This document shows, one piece after another, positions 16,013 through 25,533 of a stretch of DNA of 64,000 bases. The position numbers and the translations under genes were made by a program. Source of the DNA: 34-65-8 sp963529855 (lineage in GTDB: Bacteria > Pseudomonadota > Alphaproteobacteria > Sphingomonadales > Sphingomonadaceae); contig CAURZK010000004.1 in NCBI GenBank assembly GCA_963529855.1, positions 124,001 through 188,000 on the forward strand, given 5' to 3'. Positions within the stretch are counted from its first letter, which is position 1. Each line of letters begins with the position of its first letter. The notes beneath the pieces were generated by a model. It did not search any database, was not told the DNA's origin, and saw nothing but the letters and a program-made list of their open reading frames with translations.

Positions 16013-17733
16013 ACGCCCTGACCTATCGTACCGCGATCGCGACCGGGCGCGCGGACCTCGTCACGTACCGGCGCCGTTCACTGCTGGTGGCGCAGCTGCG
16101 CGTCGTGATGGTCGCCGCGGTGTTCGCACTGGTGGCGGTCGTCGCGGTCGCGCGGATCGGTTTCCTCGGGATGAGCGACCGGGCCGTGTCGATCACCTCG
16201 CTGGAAGAGGCGCTGCTGCCCCCGCGTGGAGAAATCACCGATCGCAACGGCGTGCCGCTGGCGCGCGCTTTCCCCGCTTACTCGCTGTGGTACAATCCCG
16301 CTGCGCTGGGCGATCCGGAGAACCCCCTGGTCCGCTCGCCCAGGGAAATCGCGGCTGAGCTGGCCCGCATCTTCCCCGACCTGAACGAGGGCGAAGTGGC
16401 CGATCGGCTCGCCTCGGGCCAGAAGGGTTATCTGCGCCGCCGGGTTCTGCCGGAAGAAGCCAATGCAGTGCAGGAACTGGGTGAACTGGCGCTGGAATTG
16501 CCGCGCGAGAAGGAACGCCATTACCCGCAAGGCTCGCTGGCCTCGCACGTGCTCGGCTACGTCGATGCCGCCGGGCAGGGCCAGGTCGGCATGGAGCGGG
16601 TGCTGAACGATCACCTCTCCAGCGAAGCCACCCGCGCCAAGCCCGTCGCCCTCTCCATCGATATGCGCGTGCAGGGCGCGCTGGAAGACGAACTGCGCCG
16701 CGGGATGCTGGCGACCAATGCCGCGGGCGCGGGCGGGGTGGTGCTCGACGTCGACACGGGCGAGATCATCGCGCTGGCATCGCTGCCCGACTTCGACCCC
16801 AACCACATCGACCCCGCCGGCGCGAAGAACATGTTCAGCCGGGTGACGAGCGAGGTTTACGAACTCGGCTCCACCTTCAAGCCGATCGTCGTCGCTGCCG
16901 CGATCGATGCAGGCACGGTGCGCGATTTCGGGCGTATGTACCAGGCCAGCACGCCGCTGCGGTTCGGCCCCCACCAGATCCGCGACAGCCACCCGCTGGG
17001 CGCATATATCAACATGCCGCAGTCGCTGATCCATTCGTCCAACATCGTCACCGGCCAGATCGCCGACGAGCTGGGCCCGGAACGCCTGCGCCGGACGATG
17101 ATGGACCTGGGCATGCACGAACGGCCCAAGATCGAGCTTCCCGCGACGGGCGCGCCGATCTGGCCGCAGGGCAAGTGGGCGCGGGTGACCAATGCGACGG
17201 TCAGCTTCGGCCACGGCCTGTCGGTGACCCCGCTGCACCTGGCCAGCGCCTATGCCGCGATGGTCAATGGCGGGGTGTGGCGCCCCTCGACCCTGCGCAA
17301 GCTCAAGCCGAGCGAAGTGCCGCAGGGCCGCCGGGTATTCAAGGCATCGACCAGCTACCGCATGCGCCAGTTGCTGCGCCTGATCTCGCTCTATGGCACC
17401 GGGCGCAAGGGTGACGCCCCGGGTTACCGCGTCGGCGGTAAGACGGGCAGCGCGGAAAAGGCGGTCGGCGGGCGGTACAGCCAGCGGCTGCTCGTCTCGA
17501 ACTTCGCTGCCGCCTTCCCGATGGACAACCCGCGCTATGTCGTGCTGACCATGCTGGATGAGCCGCAAGGAACCACCGCCAGCTCGTTCCAGCGCACCGC
17601 CGCGTGGAACGCTGCGCCGATCGTCGGCAGGCTGGTCCCCCGCATCGGCCCGCTGCTGGGCGTGCTGCCCGACGAACAGCGCGATGTCGACGTGAGCGAT
17701 CTCAAGCCCCTGCTGCCCGAGGCGCAAAAATGA
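16009..17733 (+). CDS. ftsI: Septal peptidoglycan transpeptidase PBP3
   Basis: 574-residue class B penicillin-binding protein that cross-links septal peptidoglycan. The transmembrane anchor is residues about 30-53. The N-terminal dimerisation domain begins at PPRGEITDRNGVPLA. The transpeptidase motifs are S288-T-F-K291, S343-S-N345 and K478-T-G-S481. It works with FtsW, encoded downstream. It starts inside the ftsL stop and overlaps murE by 4 bp. Confidence 0.96.
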   Translation: MNALTYRTAIATGRADLVTYRRRSLLVAQLRVVMVAAVFALVAVVAVARIGFLGMSDRAVSITSLEEALLPPRGEITDRNGVPLARAFPAYSLWYNPAALGDPENPLVRSPREIAAELARIFPDLNEGEVADRLASGQKGYLRRRVLPEEANAVQELGELALELPREKERHYPQGSLASHVLGYVDAAGQGQVGMERVLNDHLSSEATRAKPVALSIDMRVQGALEDELRRGMLATNAAGAGGVVLDVDTGEIIALASLPDFDPNHIDPAGAKNMFSRVTSEVYELGSTFKPIVVAAAIDAGTVRDFGRMYQASTPLRFGPHQIRDSHPLGAYINMPQSLIHSSNIVTGQIADELGPERLRRTMMDLGMHERPKIELPATGAPIWPQGKWARVTNATVSFGHGLSVTPLHLASAYAAMVNGGVWRPSTLRKLKPSEVPQGRRVFKASTSYRMRQLLRLISLYGTGRKGDAPGYRVGGKTGSAEKAVGGRYSQRLLVSNFAAAFPMDNPRYVVLTMLDEPQGTTASSFQRTAAWNAAPIVGRLVPRIGPLLGVLPDEQRDVDVSDLKPLLPEAQK

Positions 17734-19196
17734 ATCTTGCCCGGCTTCTCGAAGCTGCCGGTCGGCCCGAGCACGGCGAGGGCGAGGTGACCGGCTTTGC
17801 CATCGATCACCGCAAGGTCGCGCCAGGCACTGTGTTCGGCGCCTTCCAGGGTGCCACCGTCAACGGTGAGGATTTCATCGAGGCCGCAATCACCGCGGGC
17901 GCGATTGCCGTCGTCGCCCGGCCCGAAGCGAAAGTGGAAGGCGCGCTCCATATTGCCGACGCCGCCCCGCGCCGGGCCTTCGCGCATCTCGCCGCGCAGT
18001 TCTTCCGCCCGGTGCCCGAAACCATCGTCGCGGTGACGGGGACCAACGGCAAGACCTCGACCGTGGAGATGACTCGCCAGTTGTGGCGCATGGCGGGCGA
18101 ACGCGCCGCCAGCATCGGCACTCTGGGCGTCACCACGCCGGACGAGAGCGTATCGACCGGCCTGACCACGCCCGACATCGTCACGTTCCTCGCCAACATG
18201 GCGGGCCTCGCGCGCGAAGGCGTGACCCACGTCGCGTACGAGGCGTCGAGCCACGGCCTGTCGCAGTATCGCAACGAAGGGGTGCCGGTTGCCGCTGCCG
18301 CCTTCACCAACCTGTCGCGCGATCACCTCGATTATCACGCGACGATGGAAGACTATTTCGCCGCCAAGATGCGTCTCGTCGACGAGGTCGTGGCGGACGG
18401 GGCAAGCCTGGTGGTCTGGACCGGCCAAAGCGAGTGGGCCGACCGGGCCATCGAGCATGCGCGGGTGCGGCACCTGCGCGTGCTCACGGTGGGCGAGCGG
18501 GGGGAATTCATCCGTCTGCTCGCCCGTACGCCGACCCAGCTTGGGCAGGAACTCGTGCTCGAGCACGATGGCAAGGAACGCAAGCTGCGCCTGCCGCTGA
18601 TCGGTGAATACCAGGTCGCCAACGCGCTGGTCGCAGCGGGCCTGGTGCTGGCGACGGGCGGCGATGCGGCGGCGGTGTTCGATGGCATTGCCCGGCTGCA
18701 GCCGGTGCGCGGGCGGCTGGAACGGGCGGCGATCGCAGCTTCGGGCGCGCCGGTCTATGTCGATTATGCCCACACGCCCGACGCGATCGAAGCGGCGATT
18801 GCCGCGCTGCGCCCGCATGTGACGGGCCGGCTGATAACCGTGCTGGGCGCTGGCGGCGACCGCGATCACGGCAAGCGCGCACCGATGGGCGCGGCAGCCG
18901 CGATGGGATCGGACATGGTCATCGTCACCGACGACAACCCGCGCGGCGAGGATCCGGCGGTCATCCGCCGTTCGGTGCTGCTGGGCGCCGGCGCGGCAGC
19001 GCGCGAGATCGGCGACCGGCGCGAGGCGATCGCGGCCGCCATCGCGGAAGCCGGTGCAGGCGATATCGTGCTCGTTGCGGGCAAGGGTCATGAACAGGGT
19101 CAGATTGTGGGGTCCGGAGAGAACATGAAGGTTCTGCCTTTCGACGATGTCGAGGTCGCGCGCGAATGCGCCGCCAGTGTGGGAGCCGGCGCATGA
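17730..19196 (+). CDS. murE: UDP-MurNAc-tripeptide synthetase (meso-DAP adding)
   Basis: 488 residues, adds meso-diaminopimelate to UDP-MurNAc-L-Ala-D-Glu. The ATP loop is GTNGKTS (104-110). DNPR at 402-405 is the motif that selects meso-DAP rather than lysine, so the wall is of the Gram-negative DAP type. The carbamylated-lysine region lies near YEASSHGL. ATG 17730 overlaps the ftsI stop by 4 bp; upstream codons of the longer open frame belong to ftsI. Confidence 0.96.
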   Translation: MNLARLLEAAGRPEHGEGEVTGFAIDHRKVAPGTVFGAFQGATVNGEDFIEAAITAGAIAVVARPEAKVEGALHIADAAPRRAFAHLAAQFFRPVPETIVAVTGTNGKTSTVEMTRQLWRMAGERAASIGTLGVTTPDESVSTGLTTPDIVTFLANMAGLAREGVTHVAYEASSHGLSQYRNEGVPVAAAAFTNLSRDHLDYHATMEDYFAAKMRLVDEVVADGASLVVWTGQSEWADRAIEHARVRHLRVLTVGERGEFIRLLARTPTQLGQELVLEHDGKERKLRLPLIGEYQVANALVAAGLVLATGGDAAAVFDGIARLQPVRGRLERAAIAASGAPVYVDYAHTPDAIEAAIAALRPHVTGRLITVLGAGGDRDHGKRAPMGAAAAMGSDMVIVTDDNPRGEDPAVIRRSVLLGAGAAAREIGDRREAIAAAIAEAGAGDIVLVAGKGHEQGQIVGSGENMKVLPFDDVEVARECAASVGAGA

Positions 19197-20647
19197 GCCT
19201 GACTGCAGCCCTGCGTTCCTGGCCGGTCACGACCCGCGACACCCTGCCCCTGGCGCTGTGGTCGGCAGCCGAAATCGCCAGGGCGACCGGTGGCGTGGCT
19301 TCGGGCGAATTCCAGGTTTCGGGCGTCGAAATGGATTCGCGCGACGTGCGCAGCGGCGACCTGTTCGTGGCGCTGCGGGGCGAGGCGATGGATGGCCATG
19401 CCTTCATCGACAAGGCATTCGCCAATGGCGCGGCGGCGGCACTGGTAGACCGGCCGGTTGATTACCCGCACGTGCTTGTGACCGATACGACCGCCGCGCT
19501 CCACGCTCTGGCCCATGCCGCGCGCGACCGTGCCGCTGCCGTGCGCATCGGCGTGACCGGCTCGGTCGGCAAGACCGGGGTCAAGGAAGCGATCTTCGCT
19601 GCGCTCGAACGGGGCAGCCGGGGCGCCGCGCATCGTTCGGTGCGCAGCTACAACAACCATGTCGGCGTACCGCTCAGTTTGGCGCGGATGCCTGCACGCA
19701 GCCGTTTCGGCGTGTTCGAAATGGGCATGAACCATGCGGGCGAGATCGCGGGACTGACCCGGCACGTGCGCCCGCATGTCGCAGTGGTCACGACCATCGC
19801 GCCCGCGCACATCGAGAACCTCGGCAGCGAGGAAGCGATTGCCGATGCCAAGGCTGAAATATTTGGCGGGCTGGTCCACGGCGGCACTGCCGTAATCCCC
19901 GCCGACAGCCCGCATTTCGAACGTCTGCGCGCAGCGGCGCTGGCGGCGGGGGCCAAGGTGGTCTCATTCGGCCGCAGCGCGGATGCCGATGTGCGTCTGC
20001 TCGACGCAATCCCCTCGGCGAACGGCGGATCGCTGGTCACGGCGGACATGGGCGATACGCGGCTGTGCTTTTCCGTCGCGGAACCGGGCGAACACTGGAT
20101 CGCCAATGCGCTTGCCGTGATGGCGGCGGTTCGCGCGGCCGGCGGCGATCTGGGCGCGGCAGGGCTGGCGCTGGCGGAGATGGGCGGCCTCAAGGGCCGC
20201 GGCGCCCGCAACATGATCGCTGCGACCGGCGGCAAGGCGCTGCTGATCGACGAAAGCTACAACGCCAACCCGGCTTCGATGCGCGCCACCCTGCGCCAGC
20301 TGGGCCAGACCCCGGCAACGCGACGGATCGCGGTGCTGGGATCCATGCGCGAGCTGGGCGATTTCGCGGAAGGTTTCCATGTCCAGCTGGCCGAGCCGCT
20401 GGCCGAAGCGAAAGTCGACCATGCGGTGCTGGTGGGCGACGAGATGCGCGCGCTTGCACGTCACTTGGGGAAAGGCGGGGCAGCGGCGCTTGCGGGCGGG
20501 ATGAGCTTCGCGCATTGCGATGGACCTGCCGAAGCAATCGCGGCGCTGGAGGAATACGGGATCACCGCCGGCGATGCGATCCTGGTCAAGGGGTCCAATT
20601 CGATCGGGCTCGGCAGGCTCGTGGCCCATTTCGCGGGCCGGAATTGA
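19193..20647 (+). CDS. murF: UDP-MurNAc-pentapeptide synthetase
   Basis: 484 residues, adds D-Ala-D-Ala to the UDP-MurNAc tripeptide. The ATP loop is GSVGKTG (123-129). The substrate domain starts with FQVSGVEMDSRDVRSGDLFV, and the C-terminal domain includes LIDESYNANPASMRATL. It overlaps murE by 4 bp. A 20-bp gap to mraY is one of the few non-overlapping junctions of the cluster. Confidence 0.96.
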   Translation: MSLTAALRSWPVTTRDTLPLALWSAAEIARATGGVASGEFQVSGVEMDSRDVRSGDLFVALRGEAMDGHAFIDKAFANGAAAALVDRPVDYPHVLVTDTTAALHALAHAARDRAAAVRIGVTGSVGKTGVKEAIFAALERGSRGAAHRSVRSYNNHVGVPLSLARMPARSRFGVFEMGMNHAGEIAGLTRHVRPHVAVVTTIAPAHIENLGSEEAIADAKAEIFGGLVHGGTAVIPADSPHFERLRAAALAAGAKVVSFGRSADADVRLLDAIPSANGGSLVTADMGDTRLCFSVAEPGEHWIANALAVMAAVRAAGGDLGAAGLALAEMGGLKGRGARNMIAATGGKALLIDESYNANPASMRATLRQLGQTPATRRIAVLGSMRELGDFAEGFHVQLAEPLAEAKVDHAVLVGDEMRALARHLGKGGAAALAGGMSFAHCDGPAEAIAALEEYGITAGDAILVKGSNSIGLGRLVAHFAGRN

Positions 20648-20667
20648 TTTTTGGTCGGGACGGCTGA

Positions 20668-21738
20668 ATGCTCTATCTGCTCGCCGAGTGGCTGAACTTC
20701 GAGGGTCTGTCCAACCTCGTCCGCTACCAGACCTTCCGCGCCGGGGCGACCCTGCTCACTGCCCTGCTGATCGGCCTGTTCATCGGTCCGCGCTTCATCA
20801 ACATGCTGCGCGTTCGGCAGGGGAAGGGCCAGCCGATCCGCGAGGATGGGCCGCAGACCCACCTCGCCAAGCGCGGCACGCCGACGATGGGCGGGCTGAT
20901 GATCCTCACCTCGCTGGTCCTGTCGATGGTGCTGTGGATGGACCTGCGCAATCCGTTCGTCTGGGCATGTCTGGCCGTGACCGCCGGGTTCGGGCTGATC
21001 GGGTTTCTCGACGATTACGACAAGGTATCCAAGGCCAGCCATCGCGGCGTGTCGGGCAAGGTCCGGCTGCTGCTGGAATTCGTCGTTGCCGCAATCGCGT
21101 CGTTCATCATCGTGAGCGAGGTCAATACGTTCCTTTACGTGCCGTTCTTCAATAACCTCGGGTTCGAGCTGGGGCCGTTCTACTACATCTTTGCCGCGAT
21201 CGTGATCGTGGGGGCGGGCAATGCGGTCAACCTGACCGACGGGCTGGATGGCCTTGCGATCATGCCGGTGATCATCGCGGCGGGTACCTTCGCCATCATC
21301 GCCTACCTTGTCGGGCGCGCGGACTATTCCGCCTATCTCGGCATTCCGCATGTGCCGGGCGCGGGCGAACTGGCAATCCTTTGCGCCGGCATCATGGGGG
21401 CGGGGCTTGCCTTCCTGTGGTTCAACGCACCGCCTGCGGCCGTGTTCATGGGCGATACCGGCAGCCTTGCCCTTGGCGGCGCACTGGGCGCGATCGCGGT
21501 CGCCAGCCAGCATGAAATCGTCCTCGCCATCGTCGGTGGGCTGTTCGTGGTCGAGGCGCTGTCAGTCATCATTCAGGTGTTCTGGTTCAAGCGGACCGGC
21601 AAGCGGGTATTCCGCATGGCCCCGATCCACCATCACTTCGAACAGCTCGGCTGGAGCGAGAGCAAGGTGGTGATCCGGTTCTGGATCGTGGCCATCGTGC
21701 TGGCGCTTATGGGGCTCGCAACGCTCAAGGTTCGATGA
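20668..21738 (+). CDS. mraY: Phospho-MurNAc-pentapeptide transferase
   Basis: 356-residue membrane enzyme that transfers phospho-MurNAc-pentapeptide to undecaprenyl phosphate, giving lipid I. About ten hydrophobic helices are visible. Catalytic motifs are FLDDYDKV, the segment NAVNLTDGLDGLAIM and the cytoplasmic HHHFE (APIHHHFEQLGW). The start MLYLLAEWLNFEG is canonical. It overlaps murD by 4 bp. Confidence 0.97.
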   Translation: MLYLLAEWLNFEGLSNLVRYQTFRAGATLLTALLIGLFIGPRFINMLRVRQGKGQPIREDGPQTHLAKRGTPTMGGLMILTSLVLSMVLWMDLRNPFVWACLAVTAGFGLIGFLDDYDKVSKASHRGVSGKVRLLLEFVVAAIASFIIVSEVNTFLYVPFFNNLGFELGPFYYIFAAIVIVGAGNAVNLTDGLDGLAIMPVIIAAGTFAIIAYLVGRADYSAYLGIPHVPGAGELAILCAGIMGAGLAFLWFNAPPAAVFMGDTGSLALGGALGAIAVASQHEIVLAIVGGLFVVEALSVIIQVFWFKRTGKRVFRMAPIHHHFEQLGWSESKVVIRFWIVAIVLALMGLATLKVR

Positions 21739-23108
21739 TCACCAGTCCCGCCTTCAGCGGCAGACGCTACGCCGTGCTGGGTCTGGCACGCTCGGGTCTC
21801 GCCGCGGCCGAGGCGCTGCTGGCGAGCGGTGCCGAGGTAATCGCGTGGGACCGGCAGGATGTCGCCCGCGACAAGCTGGCCGGCCGCGCCACCCTGGCCG
21901 ATCCGATGGAAACCGACCTGACCGGTTTTGCCGGCGTGGTCGTGTCGCCCGGCGTCCCGCTCAACACGCACCCCATCGTCGGGCACGCCGCGCGTTATGG
22001 CGTTCCCGTTATCGGCGATGTCGAACTGTTCGCGCAGGCCCGCGCCGATCTGCCGCCGCACAAGGTCGTCGGGATCACCGGCACCAACGGCAAGTCGACC
22101 ACCACCGCGCTGGTCACCCACATCCTCGAAACTGCCGGCGTGCCTGCCCTGATGGGCGGCAATATCGGCCTGCCGATCCTGGCGCAGGAAGCTCTGCCCG
22201 AGGGCGGGGTCTATGTGCTGGAACTGTCCAGCTACCAGATCGACCTGACGCAGAGCCTCGCATGCGAAATCGCGGTCCTGCTCAATGTCACGCCCGATCA
22301 CCTCGACCGCTACGAGAGCTTCGAAGCCTACGCCTCGAGCAAGGCCCGACTGTTCGCGATGCAGGATGCGGCAGCGCTCGCGCTGTTCGGTTGCCGCGAC
22401 GAAACCACCCGCGCCGCCTGCGAGCAAGAGCGGGCGAAGCGGCCCGCGCATCGCGCACGCTGCGTGGATTACGCATCCCTGCGCGATGCGCAGCACAGCT
22501 GGCCCTCGCTCCAGGGGCCGCACAATCTGGAAAACGTCGCGGCTGCGGTCGCCGTTGCAAGTGAGCTGGGCGTAGCCCCCGACGTCTGCCAGCGGGCGCT
22601 GGAGACATTTCGCGGCCTGCCGCACCGGATGGAGCGGGTCGGTACCTTCGGCGGGGTGCTGTTCGTCAACGACAGCAAGGCGACCAACACCGATTCCGCT
22701 GCCCCCGCGCTCGATGCCTTCGGCGCGGACCCGGCGATCAATGGCGGTGCGCCGCGCATTCACTGGATCGTGGGCGGCCTGCCCAAGGAAGACGGGTTGG
22801 GCGCCTGCGCCAGCCATCTGGAAAATATCGCGGCTGCCTACACCATTGGCGAGGCGGGCCCGCGCTTTGCCGAATTGCTCGAGCCGCACCTGCATGTCGA
22901 ACGCAGCGAGCTGATGTGCGAGGCGGTGCAGCGCGCCGCCGCCGCCGCGCGCCCGGGCGATGTCGTGCTGCTGTCGCCTGCCTGCGCCAGCTTCGACCAG
23001 TTCCGCGACTACGAGCGGCGCGGCGAACATTTCCGCAATATCGTCACGGCGCTCGTCGGCGATAACCCGCCCGAGGACCTGTGCGACATGGAAGGCCCGG
23101 TCGCATGA
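21735..23108 (+). CDS. murD: UDP-MurNAc-L-alanine:D-glutamate ligase
   Basis: 457 residues, adds D-glutamate to UDP-MurNAc-L-Ala. The N-terminal Rossmann-like domain is YAVLGLARSGLAAAEALL. The ATP loop is GTNGKST (116-122), and VLELSSYQID is the conserved Mur-ligase segment. The third domain has NDSKATNTDSAAPAL. It overlaps both mraY and ftsW by 4 bp. Confidence 0.96.
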   Translation: MITSPAFSGRRYAVLGLARSGLAAAEALLASGAEVIAWDRQDVARDKLAGRATLADPMETDLTGFAGVVVSPGVPLNTHPIVGHAARYGVPVIGDVELFAQARADLPPHKVVGITGTNGKSTTTALVTHILETAGVPALMGGNIGLPILAQEALPEGGVYVLELSSYQIDLTQSLACEIAVLLNVTPDHLDRYESFEAYASSKARLFAMQDAAALALFGCRDETTRAACEQERAKRPAHRARCVDYASLRDAQHSWPSLQGPHNLENVAAAVAVASELGVAPDVCQRALETFRGLPHRMERVGTFGGVLFVNDSKATNTDSAAPALDAFGADPAINGGAPRIHWIVGGLPKEDGLGACASHLENIAAAYTIGEAGPRFAELLEPHLHVERSELMCEAVQRAAAAARPGDVVLLSPACASFDQFRDYERRGEHFRNIVTALVGDNPPEDLCDMEGPVA

Positions 23109-24343
23109 ACGCCGAACCCTACATCCCGCGCCTGGGGGAGCGGGCCGCCACGCCCGAACGTTATCGCCGTTCGCGCATGACCGAGATCAAGATCTGGTGG
23201 CGCGAGGTCGATCGCGTGCTGCTGTTCCTGATCCTGGCGCTGATGGCGGTGGGCATGGCAGCGGTTGCCGCTGCATCGCCTGCCAGCGCGCGGCGCCTGT
23301 CGACCAGTGCAGTCACGCTGCCCGATCTCTATTTCTACTGGGCACACCTGCGCTGGCAGCTGGTCGGGCTGGTCGTCATGCTCGGCGCATCGATGCTGTC
23401 GACCGACAACGCCCGGCGGCTCGGCATCCTGCTGGCGGGCGGAATGGTCGCGCTGATGGTGCTGGTCCCCTTCGTCGGGCACGAAGTCAACGGCGCCAAG
23501 CGCTGGATCGACATCGGTTTCCGCTTCCAGCCATCCGAATTCCTGAAGCCCGGTTTCGCGCTGCTGCTGGCATGGATCGTTTCCTGGCGTCTGCGCGACC
23601 CGAACATGCCCGTCATGTCGCTGGCGACGGGCGCAATGGGGCTGGTCGGGGCGCTGCTGATGCTGCAGCCCAACCTGGGCGACGCAGTGCTGTTTGCGGG
23701 CGTGTGGTTCGTGGTCATGCTGCTGTCCGGCATCAGCATGAAATGGGTCGGCGGCCTTGCCGCGGCGGGCATGGGGTTCATGACCCTGTTCTACATCTTC
23801 TACGACAACGCCCGCCACCGCATCGATTCCTTCCTCGGCGGCGGGACTGCCTACGACCAGGTCGACCTCGCCGAAAAGACGTTGCTGGCCGGGGGCTGGA
23901 CCGGCACGGGCATGTGGCTGGGCACGCGCAAGCTCAACCTGCCGGAAGCACACACCGACTATATCTTTTCCGTGATCGGAGAGGAATTCGGCCTGATCGT
24001 GTGCGCCGTGGTGGTGCTGCTCTATCTCGCGATCATCGTGCGCGTGCTGGTGCGGCTGGCGGACGAGGATAACCTGTTCATCCTGCTGGCCGCCGCGGGC
24101 CTCGCGACGCAGATCGGCGGGCAGGCATTCATCAACATCCTCGTCAACCTGCAGCTGTTTCCATCCAAGGGGATGACCCTGCCGCTGGTTTCCTACGGCG
24201 GTTCATCGACCATTGCGGTGTGCCTTGCCGTCGGGCTGCTGCTGGCGGTGACGCGGCGCAACCCGTTTCTCAGCCGGGATGGCGAAGGATTGCGCGCGCT
24301 GCTTGAAGAACGGCTGGCAAAACGCGAAGGGGCGCGGCCATGA
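23105..24343 (+). CDS. ftsW: Lipid II glycosyltransferase FtsW
   Basis: 412-residue SEDS-family polytopic protein that polymerises lipid II at the septum together with FtsI. About ten transmembrane helices are seen. Family motifs are GAKRWIDIGFRFQPSEFLK, the loop carrying the catalytic Asp, and GMTLPLVSYGGSST near the C-terminus. A cytoplasmic N-terminal extension of about 40 residues precedes helix 1. The ATG overlaps the murD stop; the stop overlaps murG. Confidence 0.95.
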   Translation: MNAEPYIPRLGERAATPERYRRSRMTEIKIWWREVDRVLLFLILALMAVGMAAVAAASPASARRLSTSAVTLPDLYFYWAHLRWQLVGLVVMLGASMLSTDNARRLGILLAGGMVALMVLVPFVGHEVNGAKRWIDIGFRFQPSEFLKPGFALLLAWIVSWRLRDPNMPVMSLATGAMGLVGALLMLQPNLGDAVLFAGVWFVVMLLSGISMKWVGGLAAAGMGFMTLFYIFYDNARHRIDSFLGGGTAYDQVDLAEKTLLAGGWTGTGMWLGTRKLNLPEAHTDYIFSVIGEEFGLIVCAVVVLLYLAIIVRVLVRLADEDNLFILLAAAGLATQIGGQAFINILVNLQLFPSKGMTLPLVSYGGSSTIAVCLAVGLLLAVTRRNPFLSRDGEGLRALLEERLAKREGARP

Positions 24344-25533
24344 ATCAGCACGCACCTCGGCCCTCGCGCCACTATGTTCTCGCCGCCGGGGGTACCGGCG
24401 GACACCTGATCCCGGCCTTTGCTCTGGCAACGGAGCTGGCCGAGCGCGGCCATCATGTGGCGCTCATCACCGATGCGCGCGGCGCGGAAATTCCGGGGAA
24501 GCCCGATTTCCTGCCCACCCACGTCCTTCCCGCCGGGCGGTTCGGCAAGAACCCGCTGGGCTGGTTTGCAGGCGTGCGCGCGGTGCTGGAAGGGCGGCGG
24601 ATGGCGCTGCGCCTGTTCGAACACTTCCAGCCGAGTGCTGTGATCGGTTTTGGCGGCTATCCCGCGCTCCCCGCGCTGCTGGCGGCAACGTCGGCTCGCA
24701 TCCCCAGCCTGGTGCACGAACAGAACGCCGTTCTGGGCCGGGTCAATCGCCTGCTGGCGGGGCGGGTCGATGCCATTGCAACCGCTTATCCCGAAGTTCA
24801 GCGCCTCGCGCCGAAACACGCAGGCAAGGTGCATCTGGTCGGCAATCCCGTCCGCGCAGAAGTTCTGGAACTGCGGGAGGAGGAATTCCCGCCGTTTACC
24901 GAAGACGGCCTGCTCAAGGTCCTCGTTACCGGCGGCAGCCAGGGCGCACGCGTGCTGAGCGAGGTCGTGCCCGATGGGCTTGCCATGTTGCAGCCGGCGC
25001 TGCGCCAGCGGCTGCAGGTTACCCAGCAGTGCCGGGCCGAGGATCTCGAGGCCGTTCGCGAACGCTATCGCAGCCATGACATCCCGGCCGAGCTGGGCAC
25101 CTATTTCGAGAATATGTCGGCGCGGCTGGCCGATGCACACCTGTTCATCGGGCGCGCGGGTGCCTCGACCATTGCCGAGCTGACCGCGGTGGGCCGTCCG
25201 GCTATTTTGGTGCCCTTGCCGATCGCGACCGACGATCACCAGGCCGCCAACACGCGCGAGATGGTCAAGGCAGGCGGGGCGCGGATGATCCGGCAGGCCG
25301 GTTTCACGCCCAAGGAACTGGCGAAGCAGATCCAGGTCCTTGCGCAGCGGCCCGATACGCTTGCCACCGCCGCCCATGCGGCATGGAACTGCGGTCGTCC
25401 CGATGCAGTCCGCGATCTGGCCGACCTCGTCGAAAGCTTCGGCGGGGAAGCCCTGATGGACGTGATCCGCGTGACCGGCGTGGAAGCGCAGCCGAGCGGG
25501 CAGGGCGCACTGGCACGGGATGCGGCGGAATGA
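24340..25533 (+). CDS. murG: UDP-GlcNAc:lipid I N-acetylglucosaminyltransferase
   Basis: 397 residues, GT28 enzyme that converts lipid I to lipid II at the inner face of the membrane. The glycine-rich donor loop is AAGGTGGHLIPAFALA (near residue 11), with VTGGSQGARVLSE in the C-terminal domain and the acceptor/donor site RAGASTIAELTAVGRPAILVP. It is slightly longer than usual (about 360), owing to a C-terminal tail after residue 365. It overlaps murC by 4 bp. Confidence 0.96.
   Translation: MNQHAPRPSRHYVLAAGGTGGHLIPAFALATELAERGHHVALITDARGAEIPGKPDFLPTHVLPAGRFGKNPLGWFAGVRAVLEGRRMALRLFEHFQPSAVIGFGGYPALPALLAATSARIPSLVHEQNAVLGRVNRLLAGRVDAIATAYPEVQRLAPKHAGKVHLVGNPVRAEVLELREEEFPPFTEDGLLKVLVTGGSQGARVLSEVVPDGLAMLQPALRQRLQVTQQCRAEDLEAVRERYRSHDIPAELGTYFENMSARLADAHLFIGRAGASTIAELTAVGRPAILVPLPIATDDHQAANTREMVKAGGARMIRQAGFTPKELAKQIQVLAQRPDTLATAAHAAWNCGRPDAVRDLADLVESFGGEALMDVIRVTGVEAQPSGQGALARDAAE

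Noticed and set aside
16078..17727. 549-codon minus-strand frame opposite ftsI
   Set aside because: Shadow of ftsI; no conserved motif and no ribosome site.
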